64,000 nt of DNA from Rhizophagus irregularis (GCF_026210795.1 NC_089457.1:2046001-2110000), one strand, 5' to 3'. Positions 12,584 to 26,226 are shown, counted from the stretch's first letter. Numbers and translations: made by a program. Notes: generated by a model not told the origin, from the sequence alone.

Positions 12584-12591
12584 TGACGTCA
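12584..12591. promoter_or_regulatory. Perfect CRE palindrome TGACGTCA
   Basis: TGACGTCA lies 119 bp before the start codon of the RING gene, in the 278-bp gap behind the preceding gene. It is the consensus for ATF/CREB-type bZIP factors. Function is inferred from the motif and its position only. Confidence 0.45.
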
Positions 12592-12709
12592 CGTTCCCTT
12601 ATAATCAAAATATAGTGTCATAGTAAAATATAAATAGCCACTCCATTTAATAATAAAGTCTTATTTTTTTTATTTCAACTTTTCAAAAAAACGGGTATTT
12701 CTAAATACA

Positions 12710-13733
12710 ATGTCAAGTCCAGCGACAATCCCACGAACTTTTATTAATATGTCGGCATCTTCACCTATTGACTTGACGATGACACCATTGCCTGTTAGAA
12801 GAACTCCAGTGACCGATATCATAATAATAAGTGAATCTGAAGACGAAAATAATGACTCTTCGCATCGTAACAATAGTAATTATCGCTTTAATGATAATAA
12901 CAATCCTAATAGTATGCTTGGTTTTGATAGCCAAAATATTTTCAATTCTTCAACAAGACATTCTTCTAACAACATTCAAGATTCTTCAGGCAACAATACC
13001 AACTATAATCTTAGGAATGGTTTAGCAGGACTTAGTACTAACGGAAGTAGTTCTAACAGGAGCACCTCAACACGTCCCAATCGAACACAAAGTAGACATT
13101 CAATTAGAAGTTTGTTTTGCTTTAAAGATATTTTTTTTTTCCTTGTATATTAATTATATAAAATTTTTGATTTACTAATAATTTGAAAAAAATCTTTTTT
13201 TATAAAAAAATCATAATTTATGTATAGGCTTTTTAAATTTTATGTTAACAATGAGTCAAACCAATAATAATAACAATAACAATCGCCACCGACATCATTC
13301 TTCGGCATTTCATCCATATGCTTCAACCACAGAAGTATTATTAACGGCAAATGATATACATTATGGAAACAATAATTCTTCAGGATCTTCCAGGTCTCCA
13401 ATGTCAACTTTTTTTGATCCTAGTAGAGCAAATACAAATATTAACTCTAATGATGTTCAAATACTCAACACTCCACCACGTCGAAGAAATAATAATTCTC
13501 CTAAACCGCCAATATTATCTGGTCATGCAAGAGATCTTGAAGATTCTCACACATTAATTTGTGCCGATTGTGATGAATTATTACATGAAAAGTTATGGGC
13601 TTTAAGTAATTGTGGACACGTAGTATGTGGTTCTTGTGTAGATAAATACAAATATTCGGAAAAGAAAAAATTTCCATGTCCAAGTTGCAAAAAGACAGTA
13701 AACTCAAAAAATATACTACCACTATATGTGTAA
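12710..13733 (+). CDS. RING-finger protein with SUMO-interacting motifs (STUbL-like)
   Basis: Two exons (12710-13109, 13228-13733) join in phase to 301 aa. Near the N terminus are two SIM-like stretches: PIDLTM (residues 19-24) and DIIIISESEDE (36-46), the latter a hydrophobic core followed by Ser and acidic residues. The middle is Asn/Ser-rich and probably disordered. The C-terminal C3HC4 RING runs from CADC (Cys 245/248) through CGHVVCGSC to CPSC (Cys 284/287) and the protein ends 14 residues later. SIMs plus a C-terminal RING is the layout of SUMO-targeted ubiquitin ligases (Slx5/Rfp/RNF4 group). The role in clearing SUMO-modified nuclear proteins is inferred. An ordinary RING E3 with chance SIM-like runs is the alternative. 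The second exon has its own ATG at 13242, but the N-terminal exon has a clean donor and good phase. Confidence 0.75.
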
Positions 13734-14212
13734 TATAAAATGTTTTCTCATCAATTTCAAATATTTGCATAAATGAAACAAATTATTACATTCTCTATTT
13801 CGCCACGGATTCCATTTTTTTTTTAATTAATAATTATTTTAGTAATTTTAGTCCTTTTTATTATTATAATCATTTGTGATAAAATTCGGCTGTAAAATCA
13901 TAGGTTATTTGAAAAAAAGGAATGAAGTTGCAAGAATAAGAAGATTTATTTGGTGTGAAAATAACAAAAAACGATAATTTATAGATTTTTATTATTAAAA
14001 AACTTTCAACATGTATAGTTTCATTCAGCAATTGTATGTAACACATGTAAACCATTATTATTGCAGCAAGAAAAATTTCGAAGTTTTATTAGAACAAATA
14101 AGATTAAATTCTTTAATAATATATTATATGTTATACAAAAAAGAAACATTGATTTGTTAAACCTTAAACCTTAGCTTTTAAACATTTTCAATTAAGATAT
14201 AATTTGATCTGT
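13734..14212. other. Convergent intergenic gap
   Basis: Lies between the 3' ends of the RING gene (plus) and the Arb2-like gene (minus). It is AT-rich and probably holds both 3' untranslated regions. No further gene seen. Confidence 0.5.
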
Positions 14213-17200
14213 CTAAACATTGTTGTTCTGAGAGGAATCCTTTGAATTATTATCATCTTTTAAAACTTGAGCATCTGTATTAAAATTTGAATCTGTCGTA
14301 TTTTCTTTTGGTGTATTATTATTATTAATTTTTTCATTTTCAGAAATATCATTTTTTACAGTAACTTCATCATTCGTGATAGCATTGTTCATAAAAGCTT
14401 TTAGCGTATCTTTTTCAGTATTTTTTTCTAAATTAACTTCATTGGTTTGCTTGTTTATTACTGTTTTAGTAGTAGTCTCATTGGTTGCTTTGGCAACTAT
14501 TTCCACTTGCTCGTTCATTATTGCATTAGGTGTTTCGCTACCTGTCAGTTCCTCAATAGCCGTGGTATCTTTTTCTGAGCTAATCACATTCGTTGCCACT
14601 GTTTCATCAACTATTTTCACATCTGAACTTGAATCTAGCTGAGATTCCTCAGTAGCCTTAGTATCCTTTCCTGAGATAATCGTTTCAGTTTCCATAGTTG
14701 AACTTGAATCTAGCTGAGATTCCCTAGTAACCTTAGTATCCTTTTCTGAGCTAGTCGCTTCAGTTTCCATAGTTGAACTTGAATCTAGCTGAGATTCCTC
14801 AGTAGCCTTAGTATCCTTTTCTGAGCTAGTCACTTCAGTTTCCATAGTTGAACTTGAATCTAGCTGAGATTCTCCATTAGCCTTAATATCTTTTTCTGAG
14901 CTAATCGTTTCAGTTTCCATTTCCATAGCTGAACTTGAATCTAGCTGAGATTCCTCAGTAGCCTTAGTATCCTTTTCTGAGCTAGTCGCTTCAGTTTCCA
15001 TAGTTGAACTTGAATCTAGCTGGGATTCCTCAGTAGCCTTAATATCTTTCTCTGAGCTAATCGTTTCAGTTTTCATAGTTGAACTTGAATCTAACTGAGA
15101 TTCCCCATTAGCCTTAGTATCTTTTTCTGAGCTAGTCTCTTCAACTTCCATTTCCATAGCTGAACTTGAATTTAGCTGAGATTCCTTAGTATCCTTTTCT
15201 GAGCTAGTCGCTTCAGTTTCCATAGTTGAACTTGAATCTAGCTGAGATTCCCTAGTAACCTTAGTATCCTTTTCTGAGCTAGTCGCTTCAGTTTCCATAG
15301 TTGAACTTGAATCTAACTGAGATTCCCCATTAGCCTTAATATCTTTTTCTGAGCTAGTCTCTTCAACTTCCATTTCCATAGCTGAACTTGAATTTAGCTG
15401 AGATTCCTCAGTAGCCTTAGTATCCTTTTCTGAGCTAGTCGCTTCAGTTTCCATAGTTGAACTTGAATCTAGCTGAGATTCCTCAGTAGCCTTAGTATCA
15501 TTTTCTGAGCTAGTCGCTTCAGTTTCCATAGCTGAACTTGAATCTAGCTTAGTATCATTTTCTGAGCTGGTCTTATTGGTTGCTTCAGGTAATTCGTCAA
15601 TTTCCATATCATTTGTACCTTTCTCGTGTGTTATTGATTCACTACCATTTTGAGTTTGCAGTTTTGTTTCTTCATTAAATGATTTGACAACTCTTGATTC
15701 TTTATCATCTGTAGTATTTTAAGCGCTATTAATTATCCCAAGCTTGCGTTTTTATTGTTTTTATTAACTTTACTGTTCCTTACCTTCATTATTATTTGTA
15801 AAAGATTGTTCACTTGTTTCATTCTTTTGGTTTGTTATCTCTTTATTACCTCGAGCCCGAAATTGCAGAAATTCAAAAACGGGCTCGATGGCTACACCAG
15901 AAGTATATTCATGTTTATGATGACCTTGTTTGATTAAAGTAATATTAGTTATTTGTACACAAACTATTATAAAATAAATGCAAAACAGACTCTTCACCTG
16001 CTGAAAAACAATTACATCCATAAAATTGATTTGCTTCGCGTATAGGATCATTTATAGGTAAGTCTGATTTAATCCAATTAATAGCTTTTTTTGAAAACCA
16101 AAGTTTAGAATGTGTTGGTATCATTCCAGAGCTATGCACACTGTCCGTAAGTGCAATTCCCTTAACACGTTTATAAAAATCATCAGCTATTATAAAAAAC
16201 AAGTTAATTACTAATGAATCTTTGACTATTTTCTAACTCAAGCTTGATAATTTGATTTACCATATTGATCTAACAAATAACTAGTACAAATTCCACCATA
16301 ACTATGAGCCACAATTAGAATTTCTTTCGCTCTCGCGTTTCTGTAGATGAATTAATTTAAAATCGATTTTTTTTTTTTGAAAATTGTCAACAAAAATAAA
16401 TATATCTTACGTTACAAATTTATCCCATACATATAAACAATGATTTTGTGGTGATTCTGAGCCAAATATACGACGATCCCTAACCTTGAATAAATATTAA
16501 ATGGAAATAAGAATAACTACATTGTATAAAACGAAAATATGATTAATAAGCATTTTAACTTACTTCTCCATCTTTCATAATACTTCCATAATTCTCATTA
16601 GGATTAAATATAACAATCCCCCATTTTAACTCTTGGGCCTTTCTGATGTATGGAAACATAGTTCCAAGCTATATTTAATCAGCATTAAAAATAACAAAAA
16701 CGAATTAAATAATATATTTTCATACAGCTGCATCAAAAACACATAAATACACATTTTCAACCTCGAGAGAATCATTAATAATCACTATCCAAAAATACGA
16801 AATAAATTAATTAGTTCCAACAAAGATTTAACGCGTTTATTAAAGATAAATTTATAAACCTTGACGTGCCCATTGTCCAGGCCGCACTACTCCGCTTCCT
16901 TGTATTAGCAAAAGCAAAGTTTGACACTCTTGGGCATCATCACTATATAGAAGATAATGAAAATATTCTATTATTGACTGTGGTTTTTTTTATAATAGTA
17001 GGATCTTTATTTCTTATTTTGTATGTACCTTATATAAATTCTACTTTTTGCATTTGCAATGTTATCATCTTCCTTCAACTCCACCGGAATAATTTTTCTG
17101 ATGAGGTTATATTGTTCTACTAATTCATTTTCAATGAATTCACCGATTACATCTATATAACATTTAATCAAGATTTTAATAAAAAGTATTTGACTCATAA

Positions 17201-17462
17201 CATTGTATTAGAAAAAAAAATGATAAAGTACCACCCAATTCTTCATAACGTCTTTGGTTATAATAACGGTCTCCAGTTCTATAAAAGAACTCAAATCTCC
17301 CACCTAATAAAATTTGATAATAAAAAGTATAAATTAATATTTTGTTAAAATATATTACAATTCCGTCAGCATACCTGTTTCGATATCTCTCAATTCTCCT
17401 TTTTCATTAAAACGGTATCCAAACCCTTCAACGGTCTTTGGAAACTCGGTTTCTTCTGACAT
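14213..17462 (-). CDS. Arb2/FAM172 domain protein with a long acidic repeat tail
   Basis: Eleven exons read in phase from the ATG at 17462 to a stop at 14213. The N-terminal region is an Arb2/FAM172 (alpha/beta hydrolase-like) domain: FGYRFNEKGELRDIETG, LLLLIQGSGVVRPGQWAR, FNPNENYGSI, IVAHSYGGICTSYL (nucleophile elbow with Ser), ALTDSVHSSGM, NCFSAGHHKHEYTSG and PVFEFLQFRARG. In fission yeast Arb2 belongs to the ARC Argonaute complex; in animals FAM172A/ARB2A is linked to Ago2 and chromatin. The last exon (15708-14213) adds about 498 residues, mostly a tandem repeat (13 units of about 25 aa, consensus SQLDSSSTMETEATSSEKDTKATEE-like), then an Asn/Asp/Lys-rich end. The join between domain and tail is phase-correct, but a transcript is needed to prove it. 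A shorter splice form ending before the tail is possible: the frame before the last donor runs to a stop within a few codons. Confidence 0.8.
14600..15560 (-). repeat. Coding minisatellite, 13 units of about 75 bp
   Basis: Inside the last exon of the Arb2-like gene, the motif 'gaatctagctgagattcctcagtagcc' and its neighbours recur about every 75 bp. Units differ in a patterned way: SAMEMEVEETSSEKD..ANGE and STMETEATSSEKD..VTRE variants come back at intervals, suggesting duplication of multi-unit blocks. All length changes are multiples of three, so the frame is kept. Confidence 0.9.
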
Positions 17463-17817
17463 AATACTTGAAAAAGTTCGAAGAAAATACCGATAAACAC
17501 GTAAGGAGAGAGAATAGGACGATAAGAGAACGTGAGAAGAACGTCAGGAGTTTCAATATAGAGACTCCGAAACATTTATTAGATCACGTGCTTTAATTAC
17601 AATACAATATATATACAATTATACAAATCAAAAAAAGTGTCTGGTATAAAGTGGTAACTTTATTTTTTTTTATGAATATGTTCTTACACGAGATTTTTTT
17701 TTTTTTTTTACAAGATAAGTTTTAAATAAACATTTTTTAAAAATTATTGATGTAATAAATGTATTTATCAAATTATTAAACTGATTGTATTATAGGATTT
17801 TTAACAATATATATTAT

Positions 17818-20373
17818 TTAATTGGAAACTGGAATTTCCTCGTAATCTTCCCATTCATTGTTACCAAGAAAGTCTTCCAAACACTCGGCCACTTGTTCAG
17901 TCTGGCTAAAGATCTTTTCAAAGAATTTGACAGCTTCTTCTGATTTCTTGTATGATATACGTTGTGCAACTTGCTTTGTCTCTTCTTCTTCCACGGCTTT
18001 TCTAAATTGGTCTCGAAGATTATCTGATACCTTTCTTATCTTTTTGCGGCCTTGTCTCACGATTCGATTGGTTTCAATGTTCACATAGTCTGAACGTTTC
18101 AAATGACCGCGAATTTTACGTGCAACTTTACGAGAAATTACATGTTTAGCATCAAAAAGTATATAGGTAACAATACCAAATCCTGTAAAAAAAATATATA
18201 ATAAATATTATGATAAAAATGGAGAAAAAATAATTTAAAGTAAATATCAAATATATATACAACCAGCTAGTCCAACTAATGGCAGAGCTAATCTTCGCAT
18301 GTTATTAAAGCCTACAAAACCGGTTAATTTCCACAAGCATGAAAGGGCATCCAACCTGGTTGCTGCACACATAACAGCTCCACCAGCTAAACCTGCAAAT
18401 CCCAATCCTTCACTAAATTTTTCATTTAAATCAAATTCAATGAAGTCAGATATTTCAATATCAATCGAAATAGACATTCCAGGCTTAGTATACATTCTAT
18501 CAAGGTTAACTTGTTTAACTTCTCCTAAATCTTTTCCAAGATCTTGGATTAATTTAATGCATTGAGCAGTCTTATTTTTAGCATTCTCTTCAGAAGCTAC
18601 CACTTCTTTTTGAATATCGTCTAACATTGAATCACGGAGGTCATTTGCATAACCCCAAATATATAATAAGCCATTAAATTCACATGAAACATTTTTACCA
18701 ACATTTTCAATAGCTTTTTCTAAAGAATTTCTAGTAAAAGTTTGTATCTCTTCACATACACGGGTTTCTGCTTTTTCAGCAGTTGCGACAGATGACTTTT
18801 GATCAGATACCAACTTATTATAAGCACGTTCCGCTTCCTTAAGTTTCATGTTTGCCTTATCATTCTCTTGCTGGGCAATGTTTCTGTTAAACTCAATTAA
18901 TACACCGATGTCAGTTACCAAATTATCGAGATAATGTTGAGCAGGTGCAAGTTTTGATTTTGATCGTTTTTTCAACACAAATGTACGTAACGATTCTTCA
19001 AGCTTAGAAAATTCTTCTATACTTTTTGTATCATTGTCATTCTGATCGGCTGTATTGAATTTATGAGACATATTACCAACATTATCATCATCTTTTTCGA
19101 TCTTTATGGATGTTGAAGTAACGAAATGAACCAAATCTTTTGCATATTCATGAGTACGTGGAGAAACTTCTTTGATTTGTTCCAAAATTGCTCGTCTACA
19201 TTTTTCTTTATGTCGAATATTGTCAAACCTATTAACAACTATAAAGAGATAGGCCTTTTCTTTAGAAGCGTTTGACAAGAATTCTTTAGCAGATAAGGTA
19301 AAATGATTTTCTGCACTGACAACAAAAATGATAACGTCAATTTCTTCTTGTCTAGCAAACAATGCAGTTGTTTTGAGTGTATCCCTATTCAATCCAGGAC
19401 AATCGATCAATGCAATATCAACTACTCCATTATGTAATAAACTCTCTTGAGCATTTCGACGATCTTTTGTATATATTTTCAATTGAGTGTACTCTCCTGA
19501 TTCTTCATTATTAACAATAGTGTCGTATAAGTCTTTCCATTCGATAACAGTATACGTTGAGACGTCTGTTCTTTTATACGAGGTAATATCTTTGATAGCA
19601 TGTATTTCTTCAATACCACCATTTTCTTGAACATCAAGCACCTCACAAAATAAAGTTGTACATGGTTGTTGATCGACTGGCATTACTTCTTTCCTGAGAA
19701 GTGCATTTACAAATGTACTTTTTCCAGCATTTACATCACCGGCAACCAATACTTTAGAACTAGTATCGGAAATTCGTGCGTGAAGACTTTCACATCGTTT
19801 TTCTGTTTGAACTAAGCGACCATCCAACAGGGTTGCGATTGCGCTTTTATCCAGGTCTTCAAAGACGGTTTCAGCAGAAGATGTGTCCCCCCTTTTCAAA
19901 TCAAGCTTAAGCACATTTAATTTTGAGTTAAATTCTTGAGAAGATGACATATCGGTAGGAGTGTGCAATCGATCATTAACTTTTTGCTTATATTTACTCA
20001 TTGACCTGTGATTTCTATCATTATACAACGAAGATTTTAAACCGGGTGTCTGAGTACTTTTAATACCAACAAAAGGATAATGTAAATCCCATCGTTGTTT
20101 ATTAGTTTCACGAACTAGTTTAAGGATTGAAGAGGTGTCGACCAAAAGACTCATAAGAATCTTGGACTTCTGTACATAATCCTGGTTACATTTCAACATG
20201 GCATTATGTACATTGGAATTTTTATACTCGGTTGGCGGCAGGGAAAATTTTTGAGAGGAGGAAGGAGTAGAGGAGTTATCTACTCTTATGTGTGTAATAT
20301 CACGTATTGATGATTCATTTTCTGAAGTTGAAAGTTTTTGTTGGTTTTTTGAAGGACTCGTAAGTGATGACAT
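17818..20373 (-). CDS. FZO1: Mitofusin-type dynamin-family GTPase Fzo1
   Basis: Two exons (20373-18264 and 18182-17818) give about 824 aa. Fzo1 sits in the mitochondrial outer membrane and drives GTP-dependent outer-membrane fusion. The GTPase domain shows the P-loop GDVNAGKST (residues 212-220), switch/G2 region DQQPCTTLFCEV, G3 DCPG (324-327) and G4 NRFD (381-384). A coiled-coil (LKEAERAYNKLVSDQKSSV) follows, then two closely spaced hydrophobic segments (FAGLAGGAVMCAATRL... and LALPLVGLAG/FGIVTYILF) separated by a short loop, and a second heptad-repeat tail after the RKVARKIRGHLKRSD stretch. The intron lies in the second membrane segment and is phase 1. The usual Lys of G4 (NKxD) is Arg here. 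The next gene upstream, NKAP, is on the same strand with a 585-bp gap. Confidence 0.93.
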
Positions 20374-20958
20374 CTTTCGAAGTTGTTATTGACAATATGT
20401 CTTTATTATAAAAGAATATGTGATAAATTAATATTAATCATGTAAGAAAGAATTTGCGAAAATAAATGGCGACGAAAACATCAAGGGAAAAAAAAGATGA
20501 AAAAAAGATTTTCACGTGCAACGATTCTTAAACTTGTATTCGTCCTGTATTACAATATTAAAATCGCATACATGACTGAATTTGGTATCGAAAAGGCTAA
20601 AACTAAAGTGAAAGTTTGACTAAGGTTGACTAAAAAAGGAATTTATCGGACTACGCGTCATTAATTTGGATAAGGGATAAATAATCCCGCTGATGACCGT
20701 AATTTTTTATCATGTTTGGCAAATTGGCATTCATACATTCATAATAAAAGTAATGAAAATAATTGGCTAACCCCCGATTTGTATGGAGACTAATTTGGTA
20801 ATTTGGTTTTGTACTTAATCGCGTGATTTATTTTAATCAGTCAAACCGTTTTTTTACAAACAGACTTTTTAACTATGATTACTACAACAAAACGTAACAG
20901 GTAATAAAGAAAACTTAAATTATGAAGTATATTGAATGTCCAGTAATACTAATAAAAA
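20374..20958. other. Upstream region of FZO1, downstream of NKAP
   Basis: No gene seen. It should contain the FZO1 promoter and the NKAP 3' region. Nothing in it stands out beyond low-complexity A-rich runs near 20,490. Confidence 0.45.
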
Positions 20959-21798
<840 letters not shown>

Positions 21799-21903
21799 TC
21801 AAGTGACAATTTTCCAGCTTGATTTATAATTTGAATGTAGTACAACGTAACCTTTAATGTGATTGATCACGTGTTTCGAATATATGTAAAAATATTTTTA
21901 TTT

Positions 21904-22350
21904 CCCTTAAACAGTAAGGGCTAAAATTAAGATCTAGTGATCATAGAAATGTGAAGTTTATTGAGGCGCATTTAATGGTAATAAAATCATAACTCTAAAA
22001 TTAATAGATAGAAAGTTATATTAATTTATAGATTTTATAAGATATCCTGTTACATAATATTTGTAGAACAATTTTTATTCTATCAGATTCTTCTAAGACG
22101 CATCAAATGGTGGTAATTTTATATTTCTAGGGTTAATAGATAAAAAGATATTTCAATTTAAAAGATTTAGCTACTATTTGTTATAATTTGCCGATATCAA
22201 ATTGAACTTTTTTCGATTTTTACTTAGAAAATACTATAGAATTTATTACAAAAATATTGGTTTATATAATAAAATATTTTAAAACATTTAAAGTATCTTT
22301 AATTAAAAAACAAAATTGCAGGCAAATTTGCCTGCAAAACAGTTTAAGGG
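21904..22350 (+). mobile_element. TIR element family A, copy 2
   Basis: Begins CCCTTAAACAGTAAGGGCTA and ends TGCAAAACAGTTTAAGGG. It is the inverted counterpart of 8,598-9,137, sharing almost the whole sequence but about 90 bp shorter. It carries two module units (near 21,960-21,980 and 22,085-22,112). It lies between the NKAP promoter and the 3' end of the nitrite reductase gene, so it could affect either. Confidence 0.8.
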
Positions 22351-22543
22351 TTACGATTAAAATAAATAAAATGCACTAACATTTTTAGTTCATAAATTTC
22401 ATTGACTGTATAAGAATCTATCGAATATAATCTGTTCTATAATGACTTTGCAAACTGCAAAGATATTATTTGAACTGCTAATATAAATAAAAATGGTACT
22501 TAAATTTAATTTATCCAATTTAAAATACACGGTACAGAAGTAA

Positions 22544-25500
22544 TTACCAATCCATTTTTTTATCACCACAAGGTGATATATCACCACACCCAACTGCAGC
22601 TGTACTTCCCAAAATTTCTATATTATTTTTGCTCTTGCTCATTTTCGATAATTTTTTAGAAACTTTCCATTTACTTGTTCCAAGAATTCGATCAAGTTCT
22701 TGTTTGGGAGGAAGATATAGCCATACGAAATCATCCTCAATTTTAATTTCGAAAGTCATAAGCTTGAGATCCACATCTCCCGATACACATTCACCAGTTT
22801 CCAATGCGAAATTTTTCTTATGCATTGGACAGCTTACTTTAATCGTGCCATTTTCTTCTTCGCCAACTAACCCCTGAGATAATACAAAAGCTCGCTTATG
22901 CGGGCACATATTTTGTGTAGCATACCATTTTGTACGTTCATTGGTATTAAAAATTGCGATTTGTGTGTCTCCATATTTGATGACCTGCCCAGCATCATCT
23001 GGGAATGCACTAGATGGAGCAATCTTCACCCATTTCTTTGATTCCAAATTTGCTGATTTTTTAACTTCACTAATGTCTTTTTCTGTGACTGCACATTCTT
23101 TTGGCCAATCTGCCGGACGGGATTGACCACGTTCACTTATACATTCAATTCCATCAATGGTTTCGTCCGTATTTATAAATTGAGTAAAATCTTCACGTCT
23201 TTTTGGGTCTTGCACGACTTTGGCCCACTTTCACATTAAAATATAAAATAAGATAAATTTATAATACAGACAGCATATTTTTCCTACTTAGATGATTCCC
23301 TTACCTCACATTCATAGGAATAAATTAATCGAGCCATGTCTTCTTCCAATTCTGCGCAAATGCCAAGATGGTCATCAATAATAATTTTTTTAAGATACTA
23401 AATAACGTAATTATGTCAAAGAGGCATGGAGAAAGGATGTTTTAGTTATTTTAATACCCGCCATTTCTTTTGTAATATATTTTTTCATCATTTTTTTCTA
23501 TATTGCCTCAAACATTAATTGATAACAAAAATAACTCACTTCAATTCCTCCTTCCATTTTTTCTAGCCATCTTGCTGTACGCGTCAATCTATCAGCAGTA
23601 TGGATATAATACATTAAAAACCTATCGATATATTTGATGGCGAGTTCTTCCGAAATATCCTTTGCCAGTAAAACAGCATGCTTTGGTTTAGCTCCACCAT
23701 TACCGCAAACATATAAATTATAACCATTATCCGTTGCAATGAGACCAAAATCTTTTCCTTGAGCCTAAAAAAAAGAAGCCATATTAGACAGGAATTTAAT
23801 AACATTACAATTAATAGGAACGAAGGTAAAATACGTGGATACTTACTTCTGCACATTCTCTAATGCAACCAGAGACGGCGGCTTTAATCTTATGAGGAGC
23901 TCTAATTCCCTTATACCGATTTTCTATTTCAATAGCAAAGGCTACGCTATTTCCTTGACCTTGTCAAGTGAAAAAATGATTAAAATTTTGTTCGCAAAAG
24001 AAAGACTGCGAAAATTTAATTATTACCATAACGACACCACTCTGAACCAACGCTGAAACAAGTAAATCGTAAAAAATTAATATTTAGTGAAATGATCATA
24101 ATATTACAATATAAAGCTTACCAAGATTTTACAGTTCTCAAAGCTTTTCCATAAGCATGGCCGGATTCAAAACCGGCATTAACAAGTTCTTCCCAGATAG
24201 TAGGTAAATCTTGTTTTCTAGCACCAAAAAGATCAATTCTTTGGCCACCAGTAATTTTAGTGTATAATCCATATTTTTTGGCAACTTCTCCTATCACTAG
24301 AAGCTTTTCAGGTGTGATTTCACCTCCAGGTACTCTAGGAATTATCGAATATAATCCACCACGTTGAATATTCGCAAGATAACGGTCATTCGTGTCTTGT
24401 AAATTGGCGTGATTAAGAATATGATCATTCCATAAACTAGCTAAAATTGACGCGACAGCTGGTTTACAGATTTCACATCCGTGAGTTCCATTTTTGCCGA
24501 CCTTTTCAATAATGTCTTTGAAATTTGTCAATTTTTTTATTTTGACAACTTGAAATAATTCAGCACGTGTTAAACTGAAATGAGGACAAAGCGCATTAGT
24601 CACCACGTGACCTAATGCTTTCATTTCAGTCTCGAAAATTTCTGTTACAGCCGGAAGACATCCACCGCATCCTGTACCGGCCTTTGTACATGATTTAATT
24701 TGACCAATAGAACGACACTCTTCGATTTTAACTGCGTCCCGAATTTGCCCTTTTGATACATTATTACATGAACTTGTATAATAAAATTAGTAAGGTAAGT
24801 AAAGTTTCGTGATTTTCAATTTAAACACGCTGATACGAGATGAGAAATTAAACATACCAAATTTGAGCTTCATCAGGAAGATCATCTGCACCGGGAGCTT
24901 GACCGGATTTAACACCAAGAATAAGCTCGCCGGGAGCAACAGTTAAAACTTTCTTTGATTTCATTAGAGCGTGTAGTTTAGTATAATCATCTGTATCACC
25001 GACCATAATTCCACCGAGCAAGTATTTGCCATCCTTTGAGAATAAAAGTTTTTTATACACAGAGCCAAAGGGATCGTTGTATAACAAAGGCATCGCCACA
25101 TCTTTACTAGCAGTATAGTCACCAAAGCTGGCAACGTGAACTCCCAAAAGTTTAAGTTTACATGACAAATCTCCTCCCAAGAATCGTTTATCTCCACCTG
25201 TCAAGTTACTTGCAACAACATCAGCCATATCATAACCAGGTGCAACAAGACCATAAATCATACCACCATATAAAGCGACTTCACCGATTGCGTAAACGTT
25301 AGGGTCGCTTGTTTGTAGACAATCATCAACAAAAACGCCGCCACGTTGGTGTGTCGAAATTCCCGATGCTTTAGCGAGTTCATCACGTGGACGAATACCC
25401 GCAGCAACGATAACTAAATCCAATTCAATTGAGTCATTTTCAAACCGAATACCTGAAACCCTGCCATCTTCGTCAGTAGTAATTTCCTTTGGTGGAATAC

Positions 25501-26226
25501 CAAGAATACATTTAATTCCTAATTTATCGATTTCATCTTTAAGCATTTCTCCACCTGTAGCATCTAATTGTCTTGCCATTAATACTGGAGCAACTTCAAC
25601 GATTGTTACATCCAATCCCAAATCCATCAAAGCTTTAGCGGCTTCAAGACCAAGTAAACCACCCCCAATTACTGCACCACGTTTAGATTTTTTGCCATAA
25701 TTGATAATTTCGTTTAAATCATTGATGGTACGATATACAAATACACCAGTTTTATCCCAACCAGGGATCGGTGGTACAAACGGATAAGATCCTGTAGCCA
25801 ACATACACGTGTCATAAGATACGGATAAGCCATTTTCCGATATTACACATTTTGTAGTTGTGTCGATATAAGTTGCTTTCTCGTTTATGTGAACAGTTAC
25901 ATCATTCTCCGAATACCAACTTAAGGGTTGCATCAACATTCGTTCTTCTTCTCGATGAGAAAAGAATTGAGTTAAACCGACCCTGTTATATGCAACTTAA
26001 ATAATAAAATAACGAAAATAATAACACAGAATTTAATAATTAAACGATCCAAATTATAAATCGGTTAAAATTAAAAAATCTTACCTTGAGCTTCTTCACA
26101 AAATACTTCTACTCTAAATTGGTGTTTTGTGTCATATTTTAATAACTTTTCAATAAATGATAGGGCGACCATACCAAGACCACAAACCACTACGGTCCGT
26201 TTGTCGTCAACTTTGTTAAGTGCCAT
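22544..26226 (-). CDS. niiA: Assimilatory nitrite reductase [NAD(P)H] with C-terminal Rieske domain
   Basis: A multi-exon gene reducing nitrite to ammonium in nitrate assimilation (cytosolic, FAD, siroheme and Fe-S). Domains in order: FAD/NAD(P)-binding oxidoreductase (VVVCGLGMVAL, then LATGSYPFVPP, GAVIGGGLLGLEAAKAL and VYAIGE); a BFD-like [2Fe-2S] domain (CSCNNVSKGQI...AGTGCGGC); the ferredoxin-like half-domain; the siroheme/4Fe-4S site (CVGSEWCRYG and GCIRECAEAQGKDFG, four Cys, then VCGNGG); and a NirD-type Rieske domain (NMCPHKRAF...SCPMHKKNF). It ends CGDKKMDW. Exons join in phase at every junction I checked, including a short one (about 30 nt) coding CVGSEWCRYG. The start at 26226 precedes the nucleotide-binding strand by a few residues, as expected. 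Nitrate reductase and a nitrate transporter are not in the window. Confidence 0.95.

Noticed and set aside
14376-14642. Plus-strand open frame antisense to the Arb2-like tail
   Set aside because: Mirror frame created by the low-complexity coding repeat on the other strand.
14600-15560. Regular 75-bp repeats that could suggest a CRISPR-like array
   Set aside because: The repeats are continuous, without unique spacers, stay in one open frame and encode a Ser/Glu-rich protein tail.
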